DNA of 64,000 nucleotides from the NCBI RefSeq assembly GCF_001514065.1, contig NZ_KQ948430.1, positions 305,816-369,815 of the forward strand. The letters are read 5' to 3'. How positions within the stretch are numbered: position 1 is the stretch's first letter; every line of letters starts with the position of its first letter. Source of the stretch: Streptomyces antibioticus. Its GTDB lineage: Bacteria > Actinomycetota > Actinomycetes > Streptomycetales > Streptomycetaceae. Under the pieces are notes generated by a model, which saw only the letters and a list, made by a program, of their open reading frames with translations, was not told the DNA's origin and did no database searches. Positions 18,181 to 27,325 of this stretch are shown piece by piece. The position numbers and the translations under genes were made by a program.

Positions 18181-19758
18181 TCAGCCCTTGCTGATCTCCC
18201 AGAAGCGGAAGACGGTGGAGGCGTCGAGGCAGTACTCGAGGCCGTAGACGTTGTCGCGGACGACGGCGTACTGCTTGGCCTGCCACAGGGGCAGGACGGG
18301 GAGTTCGGCGGCGACGACGTCCTGGAGGTGGCCGTAGTCGCTGTCGGTGGCGGCGCGGTCGCTCTGGGCGGCGGTGCGCGGGATGAGCGTGCCGGTGATC
18401 GTGCTGTTGGTGTAGTTGTTGCTCAGCACGTTGCCCTCGCCGAAGAAGGGGGCGGTGAAGTTGTCGGCGTCCGGGTAGTCGGGGACCCAGCCCTTCACGT
18501 AGACGCCGTACTTGCCCTTGGCTATGTCCTTCTCGTACTGGTCGTAGGCGACGGACTTGACGTCGGCGTCGAAGAGGCCGCTGTCGTTGAGCTGGCCGGC
18601 GATCGCCTTGAGTTCCTGGTCGGTGGAGGGGCCGTAGCGGGTGGGGGTGGACCAGAGGGTGAGCTTGACCTTGCCGGTGATGCCCTCGGCGTTCAGGGCG
18701 GCGGCGGCCTTGGCCTTGGAGGGGCGGGCGCCGTAGGTGTCGAAGAAGGCCGTGTTGTGGCCCGCGATGCCGGCCGGGATGATCGAGTAGAGCGAGGTGG
18801 CGGTGCCCTGGTAGACGTCGGTGATGAGGGCGTCGCGGTCGAGCAGGTAGGCCATGGCCTTGCGGACGCCGAGCTTGCCGGCGACGGGGTCGTCCATGTT
18901 GAAGACGAGGTGCTGGACCTCGGCGCTGGTGCCCTCGACGAGTTCGACGGCGGCGCGGGTGCCGGCGGCCTCGATGTCGGAGATGTCGCTCGCGCTGAGG
19001 CCTCGGTAGGCGATGTCGATCTTGTCGTCGGTGAGGTCCTGCTTGAGCTGGGCCTGGTCGACGCCGAACTTCAGGGTGACGCCGGAGTTCTTGATCTTGG
19101 CGGTGCCCTCGTAGTTCTCGTTGACGGAGAAGACGGCCTCGCCGTCGTCGAACGAGTCGAGCTTGTAGGGGCCGGAGCCGACGGCCCCGCCGTCCTCGCG
19201 GAGCTTGCCGGCGTCGTACTCCCGGTGGTCGACGATGGAGCCGGCGCCGGAGGCGATCTTGCTGGGGAAGGTGGCGTCGGGCGTGTTCAGCTGGAACACG
19301 ACCGTCTTCTCGTTCGGCGTCTCGACCTTGTCGAGCATGGGGAACATGATCGCGGGGCCGGCGTCGTCGTTGATCTTCAGCATGCGGTCGAAGGAGAACT
19401 TGACGTCCTCCGAGGTGAGGTCGTCACCGTTGCTGAACTTCAGGCCGTCCTTCAGCGTGCACTTGAAGACCTTGGTCTCGGTGTCGCTGAACCCGCAGCT
19501 CTCGGCGGCTTCCGGCACCGGCTCGGTGCCGCCCTTGGGGAAGCTGAGCAACGACTGGAAGACGTTGTTGAACAGCAGCCACGAGCCGGGGTCGTAGCCG
19601 GAGGCCGGGTCGGTGGCCAGGACGTCGTCGGACATCCCCATCACCACGGTGGAGCCACCGCTTCCGGATTCTCCGTTCTCCGAGCCGCAGCCGGTCAACA
19701 GGCCGGAGGCCAGCCCCGCCATGATGGGCAGGACCGGCCACTGGTTGCGCAGGTTCAC
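18181..19758 (-). CDS. Family-5 solute-binding lipoprotein (peptide/nickel ABC type)
   Basis: A 525-residue extracytoplasmic binding protein. Signal MNLRNQWPVLPIMAGLASG is followed by lipobox LLTGC with Cys24. The mature part has the SBP_bac_5 pattern: CTLKDGLKFSNGDDLTSEDVKF, SFDRMLKIND, GPYKLDSFDDGEAVF, and a C-terminal GWVPDYPDADNF. These proteins deliver oligopeptides or similar ligands to ABC importers. No permease or ATPase is nearby. It is 67 bp downstream of a close paralogue on the same strand, probably a tandem duplication. GTG 19758 is used with AAGG 9 nt upstream. Confidence 0.92.
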   Translation of the reverse strand: MNLRNQWPVLPIMAGLASGLLTGCGSENGESGSGGSTVVMGMSDDVLATDPASGYDPGSWLLFNNVFQSLLSFPKGGTEPVPEAAESCGFSDTETKVFKCTLKDGLKFSNGDDLTSEDVKFSFDRMLKINDDAGPAIMFPMLDKVETPNEKTVVFQLNTPDATFPSKIASGAGSIVDHREYDAGKLREDGGAVGSGPYKLDSFDDGEAVFSVNENYEGTAKIKNSGVTLKFGVDQAQLKQDLTDDKIDIAYRGLSASDISDIEAAGTRAAVELVEGTSAEVQHLVFNMDDPVAGKLGVRKAMAYLLDRDALITDVYQGTATSLYSIIPAGIAGHNTAFFDTYGARPSKAKAAAALNAEGITGKVKLTLWSTPTRYGPSTDQELKAIAGQLNDSGLFDADVKSVAYDQYEKDIAKGKYGVYVKGWVPDYPDADNFTAPFFGEGNVLSNNYTNSTITGTLIPRTAAQSDRAATDSDYGHLQDVVAAELPVLPLWQAKQYAVVRDNVYGLEYCLDASTVFRFWEISKG

Positions 19759-19788
19759 GTGCGAGTGCCTTGTCGTCGGGTGTCGGAT

Positions 19789-19816
19789 CCCGGGGCCGGC
19801 CGTCCCGGGCCCCGGG
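19789..19816 (-). terminator. Hairpin between the two binding-protein genes
   Basis: CCCGGGGCC (19789-19797) and GGCCCCGGG (19808-19816) form a 9-bp stem directly after the stop of the upstream paralogue. There is no T-tract; it may limit read-through into the downstream copy. Confidence 0.45.
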
Positions 19817-19825
19817 CAGGGACGG

Positions 19826-21433
19826 TCAGCCGCTCACGCCACGGCCGAGCTCCCACAGCTGAAGGGTGGAGGAGGAGTTGAGAACGTAGGCGGTGCCGGT
19901 GATGTCGTCGCGGGCGGCGACGTACTGCTTGCCCTGCCACAGCGGCAGCACCGGGACGTCGTCGGCGACGATGTCCTGGATGTCGGTGAGGCTGGTGGAG
20001 GCGGACAGCCGGTCGGCCTGGCGGCGGGACTCCGGGATCAGGGTGTTGCGGATCTCGCTGTTCGCGTAGGGCGAGCCGAGGAAGTTGTCCTTGTCGAGGA
20101 AGGGCGCGAGGTAGTTGTCGGCGTCGGGGAAGTCCGGGAACCAGCCCATGCCGTAGACGTCGTACGTGCCCTTCTGCTCAGCGGGGCGGAAGGTCTTCCA
20201 GACCTCGCCCTTGATGCTGACGTCGAACAGGCCCGAGGCGTTGAGCTGCTGCCGGAGCTGCTCGAACTCCTGCTTGGTGGCCGAGCCGTAGTGGTCGGTG
20301 GTGTAGTGCAGGGTCAGCTTGACCGGGGTGGTGATGTTCGCCCTGTTCAGCAGTGCGGTGGCCTTGGCCTTGCTGGGGTCGCCGTACTTGTTGAAGAACG
20401 AGTTGGAGTGGCCGATGATGCTCGCCGGCACCAGCGAGAACAGCGGTTCGGCCTCGGAGCCGTAGACCTTGGAGACGAGTTCGCTGCGGTTGATGACCTG
20501 GGCCATCGCCTGGCGCACGGCCTTGGTCTTGACCGTGGGGGCGTTCGTGTTGAAGGCCAGGTAGCGGATCTCCAGGCCGGGCATCTCGACGAGGTCGACA
20601 TCGCTGTCAGGGGACGCGGCGGAGAGCTTCTCGATCTGCTCGGGCGACATGGTGCGTGACATGACGTCGATGTCACCCTTGTCGATGGCGGCGCCCATGG
20701 CGTCGGCGTCCGCGAAGGTGCGCAGTTCGACCTTGTCGTTGTTCACCTTCAGGATCCCCTTGTAGTTGGGGTTCTTGGTGAACACGGCGCTGACGAGCTG
20801 GTCGTCCTTGACCTCGGCGGACATGGTGTACGGGCCGGAGCCGTCGAGGTCGAAGCCGTCGCGCAGGCTCTTGGCCGGGTAGTCGTCGGGGTTGAGGATG
20901 CCGGCGACGGGGGTCGAGAGCTTGTACGGGAAGGTGGCGTCGGCCGTCTTGAGGTGGAAGATCACCTCGCGGTCGCCCTGGGTCTCGACGGTGTCGATGG
21001 TGGAGAGCAGACCGACCGGGCCGCCCTCGACGTTGATGTTCCGCGCGCGGTCGATGGAGTACTTGACGTCCTTGGCGGTGACGTCGTCGCCGTTGGCGAA
21101 CTTCAGGCCCGGGCGCAGCTTGCAGGCGTAGCGCTCGTTGCCGGTGTCGGTGAAACCGCAGCTCTCGGCGGCCTCGGGCACGGGCTCGCCCTCGCCGCGC
21201 GGCTGGATCATCAGGGTCTGCACGGTCTGGCGCAGGATGTTCCAGATGCCGGCGTCGTAGGCGTAGGCCGGGTCGAGGGGCGCGGGGGCGTCCTTCGAGG
21301 CAGTGACCGCGTCCGTGGTGCCGACGACTATCGCGTCTCCGCCGCCGCTGCTGCCGTCGGACCCGCCGCAGGCGGCGAGGACCGGCGCGAGCAGACCAGC
21401 CACGGCCGGCAGCACCAAAGTCTTGCGGTTCAT
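19826..21433 (-). CDS. Family-5 solute-binding lipoprotein, paralogue of its neighbour
   Basis: A 535-residue lipoprotein. MNRKTLVLPAVAGLLAP is followed by lipobox VLAAC (Cys22) and a Gly/Ser linker. The mature domain has the same landmarks as the downstream copy: CKLRPGLKFANGDDVTAKDVKY, SGPYTMSAEVKD, GMGWFPDFPDADNYLAPF, and the closing VLPLWQGKQYVAARD. The ATG at 21433 has GGAGA about 9 nt upstream; extension to 21499 would bury the signal. No cognate permease is visible in the window, so it may share a transporter encoded elsewhere. The 420 bp upstream probably hold its promoter. Confidence 0.92.
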   Translation of the reverse strand: MNRKTLVLPAVAGLLAPVLAACGGSDGSSGGGDAIVVGTTDAVTASKDAPAPLDPAYAYDAGIWNILRQTVQTLMIQPRGEGEPVPEAAESCGFTDTGNERYACKLRPGLKFANGDDVTAKDVKYSIDRARNINVEGGPVGLLSTIDTVETQGDREVIFHLKTADATFPYKLSTPVAGILNPDDYPAKSLRDGFDLDGSGPYTMSAEVKDDQLVSAVFTKNPNYKGILKVNNDKVELRTFADADAMGAAIDKGDIDVMSRTMSPEQIEKLSAASPDSDVDLVEMPGLEIRYLAFNTNAPTVKTKAVRQAMAQVINRSELVSKVYGSEAEPLFSLVPASIIGHSNSFFNKYGDPSKAKATALLNRANITTPVKLTLHYTTDHYGSATKQEFEQLRQQLNASGLFDVSIKGEVWKTFRPAEQKGTYDVYGMGWFPDFPDADNYLAPFLDKDNFLGSPYANSEIRNTLIPESRRQADRLSASTSLTDIQDIVADDVPVLPLWQGKQYVAARDDITGTAYVLNSSSTLQLWELGRGVSG

Positions 21434-21854
21434 GCTCGAGTTTCTCCAGAGCTGTCGAGTCCGTGTATCCGGCATGCATGGGTGGTGCGGCGGATCCACG
21501 GGGGGTGCGGTGATGTTCTCGCGACGAGATTAGTCCGCGCCCGCAGAGGGGTTCACAGGCACCGGAGTTGAGGCGTCATCACGGAGCGAAACCGGGTGCG
21601 GACACACCGAAAACCCGACAGGGGAAGGATTAGTGCAGGTTTCCATCAATCGGGACACAAGGGCGCGGCACAACCCCCTCATTGCGGGCCACAGGCACAG
21701 CCCGCGCCACCTGTCGACCTTCCGTGAAGTGGGGAACGTCACATGCTCAACCAAGTGTACGGACACCGGAATTCGGCCAGCCATCAAGATTCGAATTCCT
21801 TTGCGCGCGGCCCGGAAATGCTTCCGTTATCCCCGATGCACGCTGGGTGAACGC
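21434..21854. other. Intergenic region upstream of the binding-protein pair
   Basis: About 420 bp with lower GC than the surrounding genes, holding the promoter of the pair on the minus strand. A possible -10 TAATCT on that strand lies near 21528-21533; no convincing -35 was found. Two GAATTC sites flank part of it. I see no gene. Confidence 0.4.
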
Positions 21855-22556
21855 TCAGCGCATTTCCGTCATCAGACCGCGCAGAAATGCCAGGTCGACC
21901 TCCTCGAGCGAGGTGACGACGGTGCGCCGGGCGGCGGGGGCGATGGGCGCGACGGACGGCACGGCCACGACATGGCAGCCCGCGGCCTCGGCGGCGGCGA
22001 CACCGGTGGCGGTGTCCTCGACGACGGCGCATCTGGCCGGATCGACGCCGAGTCCGGCGGCGGCGAAGAGGTAGGGGTCGGGGTGCGGCTTGGTGCGTGC
22101 CACCTCGTCGCCGGCGACGGTGAGGGCGAAGTGCTGGGGCCCGAGGGAGGTGAGCACCCGGTCGATGATGCGCCGGTGGGAGGCGGAGACCAGGGCGGTG
22201 GGGATCTCGTACTCGGAGAGCTCGGCCAGCAGCCGCAGGGCGCCCGGCATCAGCGGCAGGGCGCGGCCGATGCGGTCCTCGAAGCCCTCGTTGAGCAGCA
22301 CCGTGAGTTCGGGGAGGGTGATGTCGGCGCCGGTCGCCTCGATCAGGAACCCCGCGCTGCGGGTCATGGGACCGCCGACGACGACATGGCGCCAGGAGTC
22401 GTCGAGGGTGTGGCCGAGCCCGGCGAAGATCTCCACCTCGACGTCCCACCAGAAGCCCTCGGTGTCCACCAGGGTGCCGTCCATGTCGAGCAGCACGGCC
22501 TGCAGGGCTGAGCCTTCGGCCGTACGGGTTCCGAGCGCGGGGACCGTACTGGTCAT
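21855..22556 (-). CDS. HAD-superfamily phosphatase (beta-phosphoglucomutase-like)
   Basis: A 233-residue HAD hydrolase. Motif I is LLDMDGTLVDTEG (nucleophile D24, acid D26). Motif II is TALVSASHRR, motif III the Lys of ARTKPHPDPYLF, and motif IV VVEDTATGVAAAEAAG. The helical cap between motifs I and II marks subfamily I, the group with beta-phosphoglucomutase and phosphoglycolate-type phosphatases. The substrate cannot be named. ATG 22556 has a perfect AGGAGG 9 nt upstream. It lies downstream of metH but beyond a terminator. Confidence 0.9.
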   Translation of the reverse strand: MTSTVPALGTRTAEGSALQAVLLDMDGTLVDTEGFWWDVEVEIFAGLGHTLDDSWRHVVVGGPMTRSAGFLIEATGADITLPELTVLLNEGFEDRIGRALPLMPGALRLLAELSEYEIPTALVSASHRRIIDRVLTSLGPQHFALTVAGDEVARTKPHPDPYLFAAAGLGVDPARCAVVEDTATGVAAAEAAGCHVVAVPSVAPIAPAARRTVVTSLEEVDLAFLRGLMTEMR

Positions 22557-22583
22557 GTAGGCGCACCTCCTTGAGGGACGATC

Positions 22584-22612
22584 AGGCCGGTTCCCATGGA
22601 GGGAACCGGCCT
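22584..22612 (-). terminator. Terminator downstream of metH
   Basis: AGGCCGGTTCCC (22584-22595) and GGGAACCGGCCT (22601-22612) form a perfect 12-bp stem with a 5-base loop, between the metH stop (22741) and the HAD gene start. Confidence 0.8.
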
Positions 22613-22740
22613 GCGATGGACCGTCCAGTGTACGACTGTCCCGGAGGATGCGCCTCGTTTAATCGACGTGGCCCGGGGCACATCTCAAGTACCGCCGGGG
22701 GCCGTCTTGAGCTGCGCTTATGTGCCCCTCGAGCACCTCG

Positions 22741-25700
22741 CTAGCGGGCGTTGAAGTACTTCGCCTCCGGGTGGTGGATCACGATCGCGTCCGTGGACTG
22801 CTCGGGGTGCAGCTGAAACTCCTCCGACAGGTGGACGCCGATGCGCTCCGGCTGGAGCAGATCGGCGATCTTGGCGCGGTCCTCCAGGTTGGGGCAGGCG
22901 CCGTAGCCGAGGGAGAAGCGCGCGCCCCGGTACTTCAGGGCGAACATGTCCTCGATGTCGTTGGGGTCCTCACCGGCGAAGCCGAGTTCCGAACGCACGC
23001 GGGCGTGCCAGTACTCGGCGAGGGCCTCGGCCAACTGGACGGACAGGCCGTGCAGTTCGAGGTAGTCGCGGTAGGCGTTGGCCTCGAAGAGCTTGGCGGT
23101 CTGCTCGCCGATGCGGGAACCCACGGTGACGACCTGGAGGCCGACGACGTCGGTCTCCCCGGACTCCTCCGGGCGGAAGAAGTCGGCCAGGCACAGCCGG
23201 CGGCCGCGGCGCTGGCGGGGGAAGGTGAAGCGGGTGCGCTCGTTGCCCTGGTCGTCGAGGATGATCAGGTCGTCGTCCTTGGAGACACACGGGAAGTAGC
23301 CGTAGACGACGGCCGCTTCGAGGAGGTTCTCCGTCTGGAGCCGGTCGAGCAGCCCGCGCAGCCGGGGGCGGCCCTCGGTCTCGACGAGTTCCTCGTAGGT
23401 CGGACCGTCGCCGGTGCGGGCCTGCTTGAGGCCCCACTGGCCCTTGAAGAGGGCGCCCTCGTCGAGCCAGGACGCGTACTCCTTGAGCTGGATGCCCTTG
23501 ATGACGCGGGTGTCCCAGAACGGCGGGGCGGGGATCGGGTTGTCGGTGGCGACGTCGGAGCGGACGTGCCCCTCCTCGGGCCGCTCCTCCTCGACCTGTA
23601 CGGAACCGGCGCGCACCCGGCGCTGCTTGAGCTCCGGCAGGGCCGCGCCGGGCACACCGCGCTTGACGCCGATGAGGGCGTCCATGAGGCGCAGGCCTTC
23701 GAAGGCGTCGCGGGCGTAGCGGACTTCGCCCTGGTAGATCTCGTGGAGGTCCTGCTCTACGTAGGCCCGGGTGAGGGCGGCGCCGCCGAGGATGACCGGG
23801 TAATCGGCGGCCATGCCACGGGAGTTGAGCTCCTCCAGGTTCTCCTTCATGATCACCGTGGACTTCACCAGCAGCCCGGACATACCGATCACATCGGCCT
23901 TGTGCTCCTCGGCCGCCTCCAGAATCGCCGAGACCGGCTGCTTGATACCGAGATTGACCACGTTGTAGCCGTTGTTGGACAAGATGATGTCCACCAGGTT
24001 CTTGCCGATGTCGTGGACATCCCCGCGGACCGTGGCCAGCACGATGGTGCCCTTGCCCTCCGCGTCCGACTTCTCCATGTGCGGCTCGAGATAAGCGACC
24101 GCCGACTTCATCACCTCAGCGGACTGGAGCACGAACGGCAGCTGCATCTGGCCCGAGCCGAACAGCTCACCGACCACCTTCATGCCATCCAGCAGCGTCT
24201 CGTTGACGATGTCGAGCGCCGGACGGGTCTCAAGAGCAGCAGCCAGATCGGCTTCCAGGCCGTTCTTCTCGCCGTCGATGATGCGCTGCTTGAGACGCTC
24301 CTCCAGCGGCAGCGCCGCCAGTTCCTCGGCCTTGCCCGCCTTCAGCGACTTCGCGGTGGCGCCCTCGAACAGCGCCATCAGCTTCTGCAACGGGTCATAG
24401 CCCTCGGCGCGACGGTCGTAGACGAGGTCGAGGGCTGTTTGCACCTCCTCCTCGGAGAACCGGGCGATCGGCAGGATCTTCGAGGCGTGCACGATCGCCG
24501 AGTCCAGACCCGCCTTCACACACTCGTCCAGGAACACCGAGTTCAGCAGGATCCGCGCGGCCGGGTTCAGACCGAAGGAGATGTTCGACAACCCCAGCGT
24601 GGTCTGCACGTCCGGGTGGCGCCGCTTGAGCTCGCGGATCGCCTCGATGGTGGCGATGCCGTCCTTGCGGGACTCCTCCTGACCGGTGCAGATGGTGAAG
24701 GTCAGGGTGTCGATGAGGATGTCCGACTCGTGGATGCCCCAGTTGCCGGTCAGGTCATCGATCAGCCGCTCGGCGATGGCGACCTTGGTCTCGGGGGTGC
24801 GGGCCTGGCCCTCCTCGTCGATGGTCAGCGCGATCAGCGCCGCCCCGTGCTCCCGGGCCAGCTGGGTGACCTTCGCGAAGCGGGACTCGGGGCCGTCGCC
24901 GTCCTCGTAGTTGACCGAGTTGATGACCGCCCGCCCGCCCAGCTTCTCCAGCCCGGCCTGGATGACGTCGACCTCGGTGGAGTCCAGCACGATCGGCAGG
25001 GTGGAGGCGGTGGCGAAGCGGCCGGCGAGTTCCTTCATGTCGGCCACGCCGTCGCGGCCGACGTAGTCCACGCACAGGTCGAGCATGTGCGCGCCCTCGC
25101 GGATCTGGTCGCGGGCCATCTCCACACAGTCGTCCCAGCGGCCCTCCAGCATCGCCTCACGGAACTTCTTCGACCCGTTCGCGTTCGTCCGCTCACCGAT
25201 CGCCAGATACGAGGTGTCCTGACGGAACGGCACCGTCTGATAGAGCGAGGCGGCGCCCGGCTCGGGGCGCGGGTGGCGCTCGGCGGGGGTGAGGTCGCGG
25301 ACGCGTTCGACGACCTGGCGCAAATGCTCGGGGGTGGTGCCGCAGCAGCCGCCGATGAGGCTCAGGCCGTAGTCGCGTACGAAGTTCTCCTGGGCGTCGG
25401 CCAGGCCCTCGGGGTCGAGGGGGAAGTGTGCGCCGTCCTTGGTGAGGATGGGCAGGCCCGCGTTCGGCATGCACAGCAGGGGGATGCGGGAGTGCCGGGT
25501 GAGATAGCGCAGGTGCTCGCTCATCTCGGCGGGGCCGGTGGAACAGTTCAAGCCGATCATGTCGATGCCGAGCGGCTCCAGCGCGGTCAGTGCGGCGCCG
25601 ATCTCGGAGCCCAGGAGCATGGTGCCGGTCGTCTCGAAGGCCATGGAGACCACGAGGGGTACGTCGGCGCCGAGGGCCTCCATGGCGCGGCGGGCGCCGA

Positions 25701-26256
25701 GGACGGAGGCCTTGGTCTGGAGGAGGTCCTGGGTGGTCTCGACGATCAGGGCGTCGGAGCCGCCGGCGAGCAGGCCCTCGACGTTGGCCTGGTAGCCGTC
25801 GCGGATGGTGGCGTAGTCGATGTGACCGAGGGTGGGCAGCTTGGTGCCGGGGCCCACGGAGCCGAGGACCCAGCGCTGGCGGCCGTCGCGGGCGGTGAAC
25901 TCGTCGGCCGTCTCGCGGGCGATGCGGGCGCCGGCCTCGGACAGCTCGTGGACCCGGTCGGCGATGTCGTACTCGGAGGCGGCCGTGTGGTTGGACCCGA
26001 AGGTGTTGGTCTCGACGCAGTCGACGCCCACCGCGAAGTACGCGTCGTGGACGGAGCGGACGATGTCCGGGCGGGTCACGTTGAGGATCTCGTTACAGCC
26101 TTCGAGGTTCTCGAAGTCCTCAAGGGTGGGGTCCTGCGCCTGGAGCATGGTGCCCATGGCTCCGTCGGCGACCACCACTCGGGTGGCGAGCGCCTCGCGG
26201 AGCGCGGACACACGGGCCCGGCTGTCGGCGGAAGGGGACGGTGGCAACGAGGCCAT
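22741..26256 (-). CDS. metH: Cobalamin-dependent methionine synthase MetH
   Basis: A 1,171-residue enzyme that transfers the methyl of 5-methyl-tetrahydrofolate to homocysteine through cobalamin. Modules run in order. The homocysteine domain has DGAMGTML near residue 31 and zinc cysteines GGCCGTTPEHL near 303. The pterin domain has ERTNANGSKKFREAM and later PIVLDSTEVDVIQAGLE. The B12 cap and binding domain has DVHDIGKN with the cobalt-ligating His near residue 747. The SAM-dependent reactivation domain ends EQSTDAIVIHHPEAKYFNAR. ATG 26256 has GGGAG 7 nt upstream; a start at 26328 is less likely. It is divergent from gylR. No cobalamin riboswitch was recognisable upstream. Confidence 0.96.
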   Translation of the reverse strand: MASLPPSPSADSRARVSALREALATRVVVADGAMGTMLQAQDPTLEDFENLEGCNEILNVTRPDIVRSVHDAYFAVGVDCVETNTFGSNHTAASEYDIADRVHELSEAGARIARETADEFTARDGRQRWVLGSVGPGTKLPTLGHIDYATIRDGYQANVEGLLAGGSDALIVETTQDLLQTKASVLGARRAMEALGADVPLVVSMAFETTGTMLLGSEIGAALTALEPLGIDMIGLNCSTGPAEMSEHLRYLTRHSRIPLLCMPNAGLPILTKDGAHFPLDPEGLADAQENFVRDYGLSLIGGCCGTTPEHLRQVVERVRDLTPAERHPRPEPGAASLYQTVPFRQDTSYLAIGERTNANGSKKFREAMLEGRWDDCVEMARDQIREGAHMLDLCVDYVGRDGVADMKELAGRFATASTLPIVLDSTEVDVIQAGLEKLGGRAVINSVNYEDGDGPESRFAKVTQLAREHGAALIALTIDEEGQARTPETKVAIAERLIDDLTGNWGIHESDILIDTLTFTICTGQEESRKDGIATIEAIRELKRRHPDVQTTLGLSNISFGLNPAARILLNSVFLDECVKAGLDSAIVHASKILPIARFSEEEVQTALDLVYDRRAEGYDPLQKLMALFEGATAKSLKAGKAEELAALPLEERLKQRIIDGEKNGLEADLAAALETRPALDIVNETLLDGMKVVGELFGSGQMQLPFVLQSAEVMKSAVAYLEPHMEKSDAEGKGTIVLATVRGDVHDIGKNLVDIILSNNGYNVVNLGIKQPVSAILEAAEEHKADVIGMSGLLVKSTVIMKENLEELNSRGMAADYPVILGGAALTRAYVEQDLHEIYQGEVRYARDAFEGLRLMDALIGVKRGVPGAALPELKQRRVRAGSVQVEEERPEEGHVRSDVATDNPIPAPPFWDTRVIKGIQLKEYASWLDEGALFKGQWGLKQARTGDGPTYEELVETEGRPRLRGLLDRLQTENLLEAAVVYGYFPCVSKDDDLIILDDQGNERTRFTFPRQRRGRRLCLADFFRPEESGETDVVGLQVVTVGSRIGEQTAKLFEANAYRDYLELHGLSVQLAEALAEYWHARVRSELGFAGEDPNDIEDMFALKYRGARFSLGYGACPNLEDRAKIADLLQPERIGVHLSEEFQLHPEQSTDAIVIHHPEAKYFNAR

Positions 26257-26560
26257 GAAAGGGCTCCCTTTGGGTGCGACGGCTGTCGGCTTTGCGTCCC
26301 GCCGTAGGGCTTCCCACAGCGGGCGCACGCCGCCAGGGTAGCCGGGACCGGCACCGGATGGTCAGGGAGTCCACGGGGCGGACGAGGATGACGGGCAGGT
26401 CATCGGCGGGATACGAGTGACGAGAGACTGCGTGTCGGTGGCGCAAACGTGTCGTCCGACTATTGGCGGTCGGTCGGCATGGACTAGTAGTGTTCGACAT
26501 TGCCGAACGGCGGCAGCGACGTCGCGGGTCGACGGCGAAGGGGACGGAGGCAGGACGGCG
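26257..26560. other. metH/gylR divergent promoter region
   Basis: About 300 bp between the two start codons. It holds the gylR promoter and operator near 26463-26506. On the metH side I found no B12-box or S-box riboswitch landmarks and no confident promoter. Confidence 0.55.
26463..26506 (+). promoter_or_regulatory. gylR promoter with GylR operator
   Basis: TTGGCG (26463-26468) and TAGTAG (26485-26490), 16 bp apart, form a candidate promoter. Starting on its last base is GTGTTCGACATTGCCGA (26490-26506), an imperfect palindrome (GTTCG-N7-CGAAC). It matches 16 of 17 bases of a site upstream of glpF in reverse orientation. Its place at the start point suggests autorepression. Confidence 0.65.
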
Positions 26561-27325
26561 ATGGCACGGAACATCCAGTCGCTCGAACGGGCGGCCGCGA
26601 TGCTGCGGCTGCTCGCGGGCGGCGAGCGGCGGCTCGGCCTGTCGGACATCGCCTCGGCCCTCGGCCTCGCCAAGGGCACCGCGCACGGAATCCTGCGCAC
26701 CCTCCAGGCGGAGGGCTTCGTCGAGCAGGACGACACCTCCGGGCGCTATCAGCTGGGCGCCGAGCTGCTGCGTCTCGGCACCACCTATCTCGACGTGCAC
26801 GAGCTGCGGGCACGCGCGCTGGTGTGGACCGACGACCTGGCCCGCTCCAGCGGCGAGAGCGTCTATCTGGGGGTCCTGCATCAGCAGGGCGTGCTGATCG
26901 TGCATCACGTCTTCCGGCCGGACGACAGCCGTCAGGTGCTGGAGATCGGGGCCATGCAGCCCCTGCACTCCACGGCCCTGGGCAAGGTGCTGTCGGCCTA
27001 CGACCCGGTGGCGCACAGCGAGGTCATCGAGGCGGACCGCAAACCGTTCACGGACCGCACGGTGTGCCAGCTGGACAGCTTCGAGAACATCCTCGACATC
27101 ACCCGCGCGCGTGGCTACGCGGCGGACGTGGAGGAGACCTGGGAGGGCGTCGCGGGTGTCGCCGCCCCCATCCACGACCGGCGACGGATGCCGGTCGGCG
27201 CGGTCGGCATCACGGGTGCCGTGGAGCGGCTGTGCCGGGACGGCGAGCTGCGGCCCGAACTGATCGCGGCGGTACGCGACTGCGCCCGCGCGGTCTCGCG
27301 CGACCTGGGCGCCGGACGCTTCTAG
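26561..27325 (+). CDS. gylR: IclR-family glycerol operon regulator GylR
   Basis: A 254-residue IclR-type regulator. The winged HTH is RLGLSDIASALGLAKGTAHGIL with QAEGFVEQDDTSGRYQLG. The effector domain has GESVYLGVLHQQGVLIVHHV, MQPLHSTALGKVLSAY and RGYAADVEETWEGVAGVAAPI. In S. coelicolor GylR represses glycerol uptake and catabolism genes and its own gene, relieved by a glycerol-pathway metabolite. ATG 26561 has GGAGG 10 nt upstream. It sits directly before glpF-glpK-glpD, and matching operator-like sites precede both gylR and glpF. Confidence 0.95.
   Translation: MARNIQSLERAAAMLRLLAGGERRLGLSDIASALGLAKGTAHGILRTLQAEGFVEQDDTSGRYQLGAELLRLGTTYLDVHELRARALVWTDDLARSSGESVYLGVLHQQGVLIVHHVFRPDDSRQVLEIGAMQPLHSTALGKVLSAYDPVAHSEVIEADRKPFTDRTVCQLDSFENILDITRARGYAADVEETWEGVAGVAAPIHDRRRMPVGAVGITGAVERLCRDGELRPELIAAVRDCARAVSRDLGAGRF

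Noticed and set aside
21530-21787. Cys-containing open frame upstream of the binding-protein pair as a fourth leader peptide
   Set aside because: It is 85 codons, has no ribosome site or Cys-Arg-stop ending, and does not match the leader-peptide pattern.
22720-26307. A 1,195-codon open frame on the plus strand opposite metH
   Set aside because: Its composition is that of a mirror frame caused by GC-biased third positions of metH; it has no recognisable domain, while metH has all its modules.
26257-26560. Cobalamin or SAM riboswitch upstream of metH
   Set aside because: No B12-box-like conserved core or S-box helices could be made out in the roughly 300 bp upstream.
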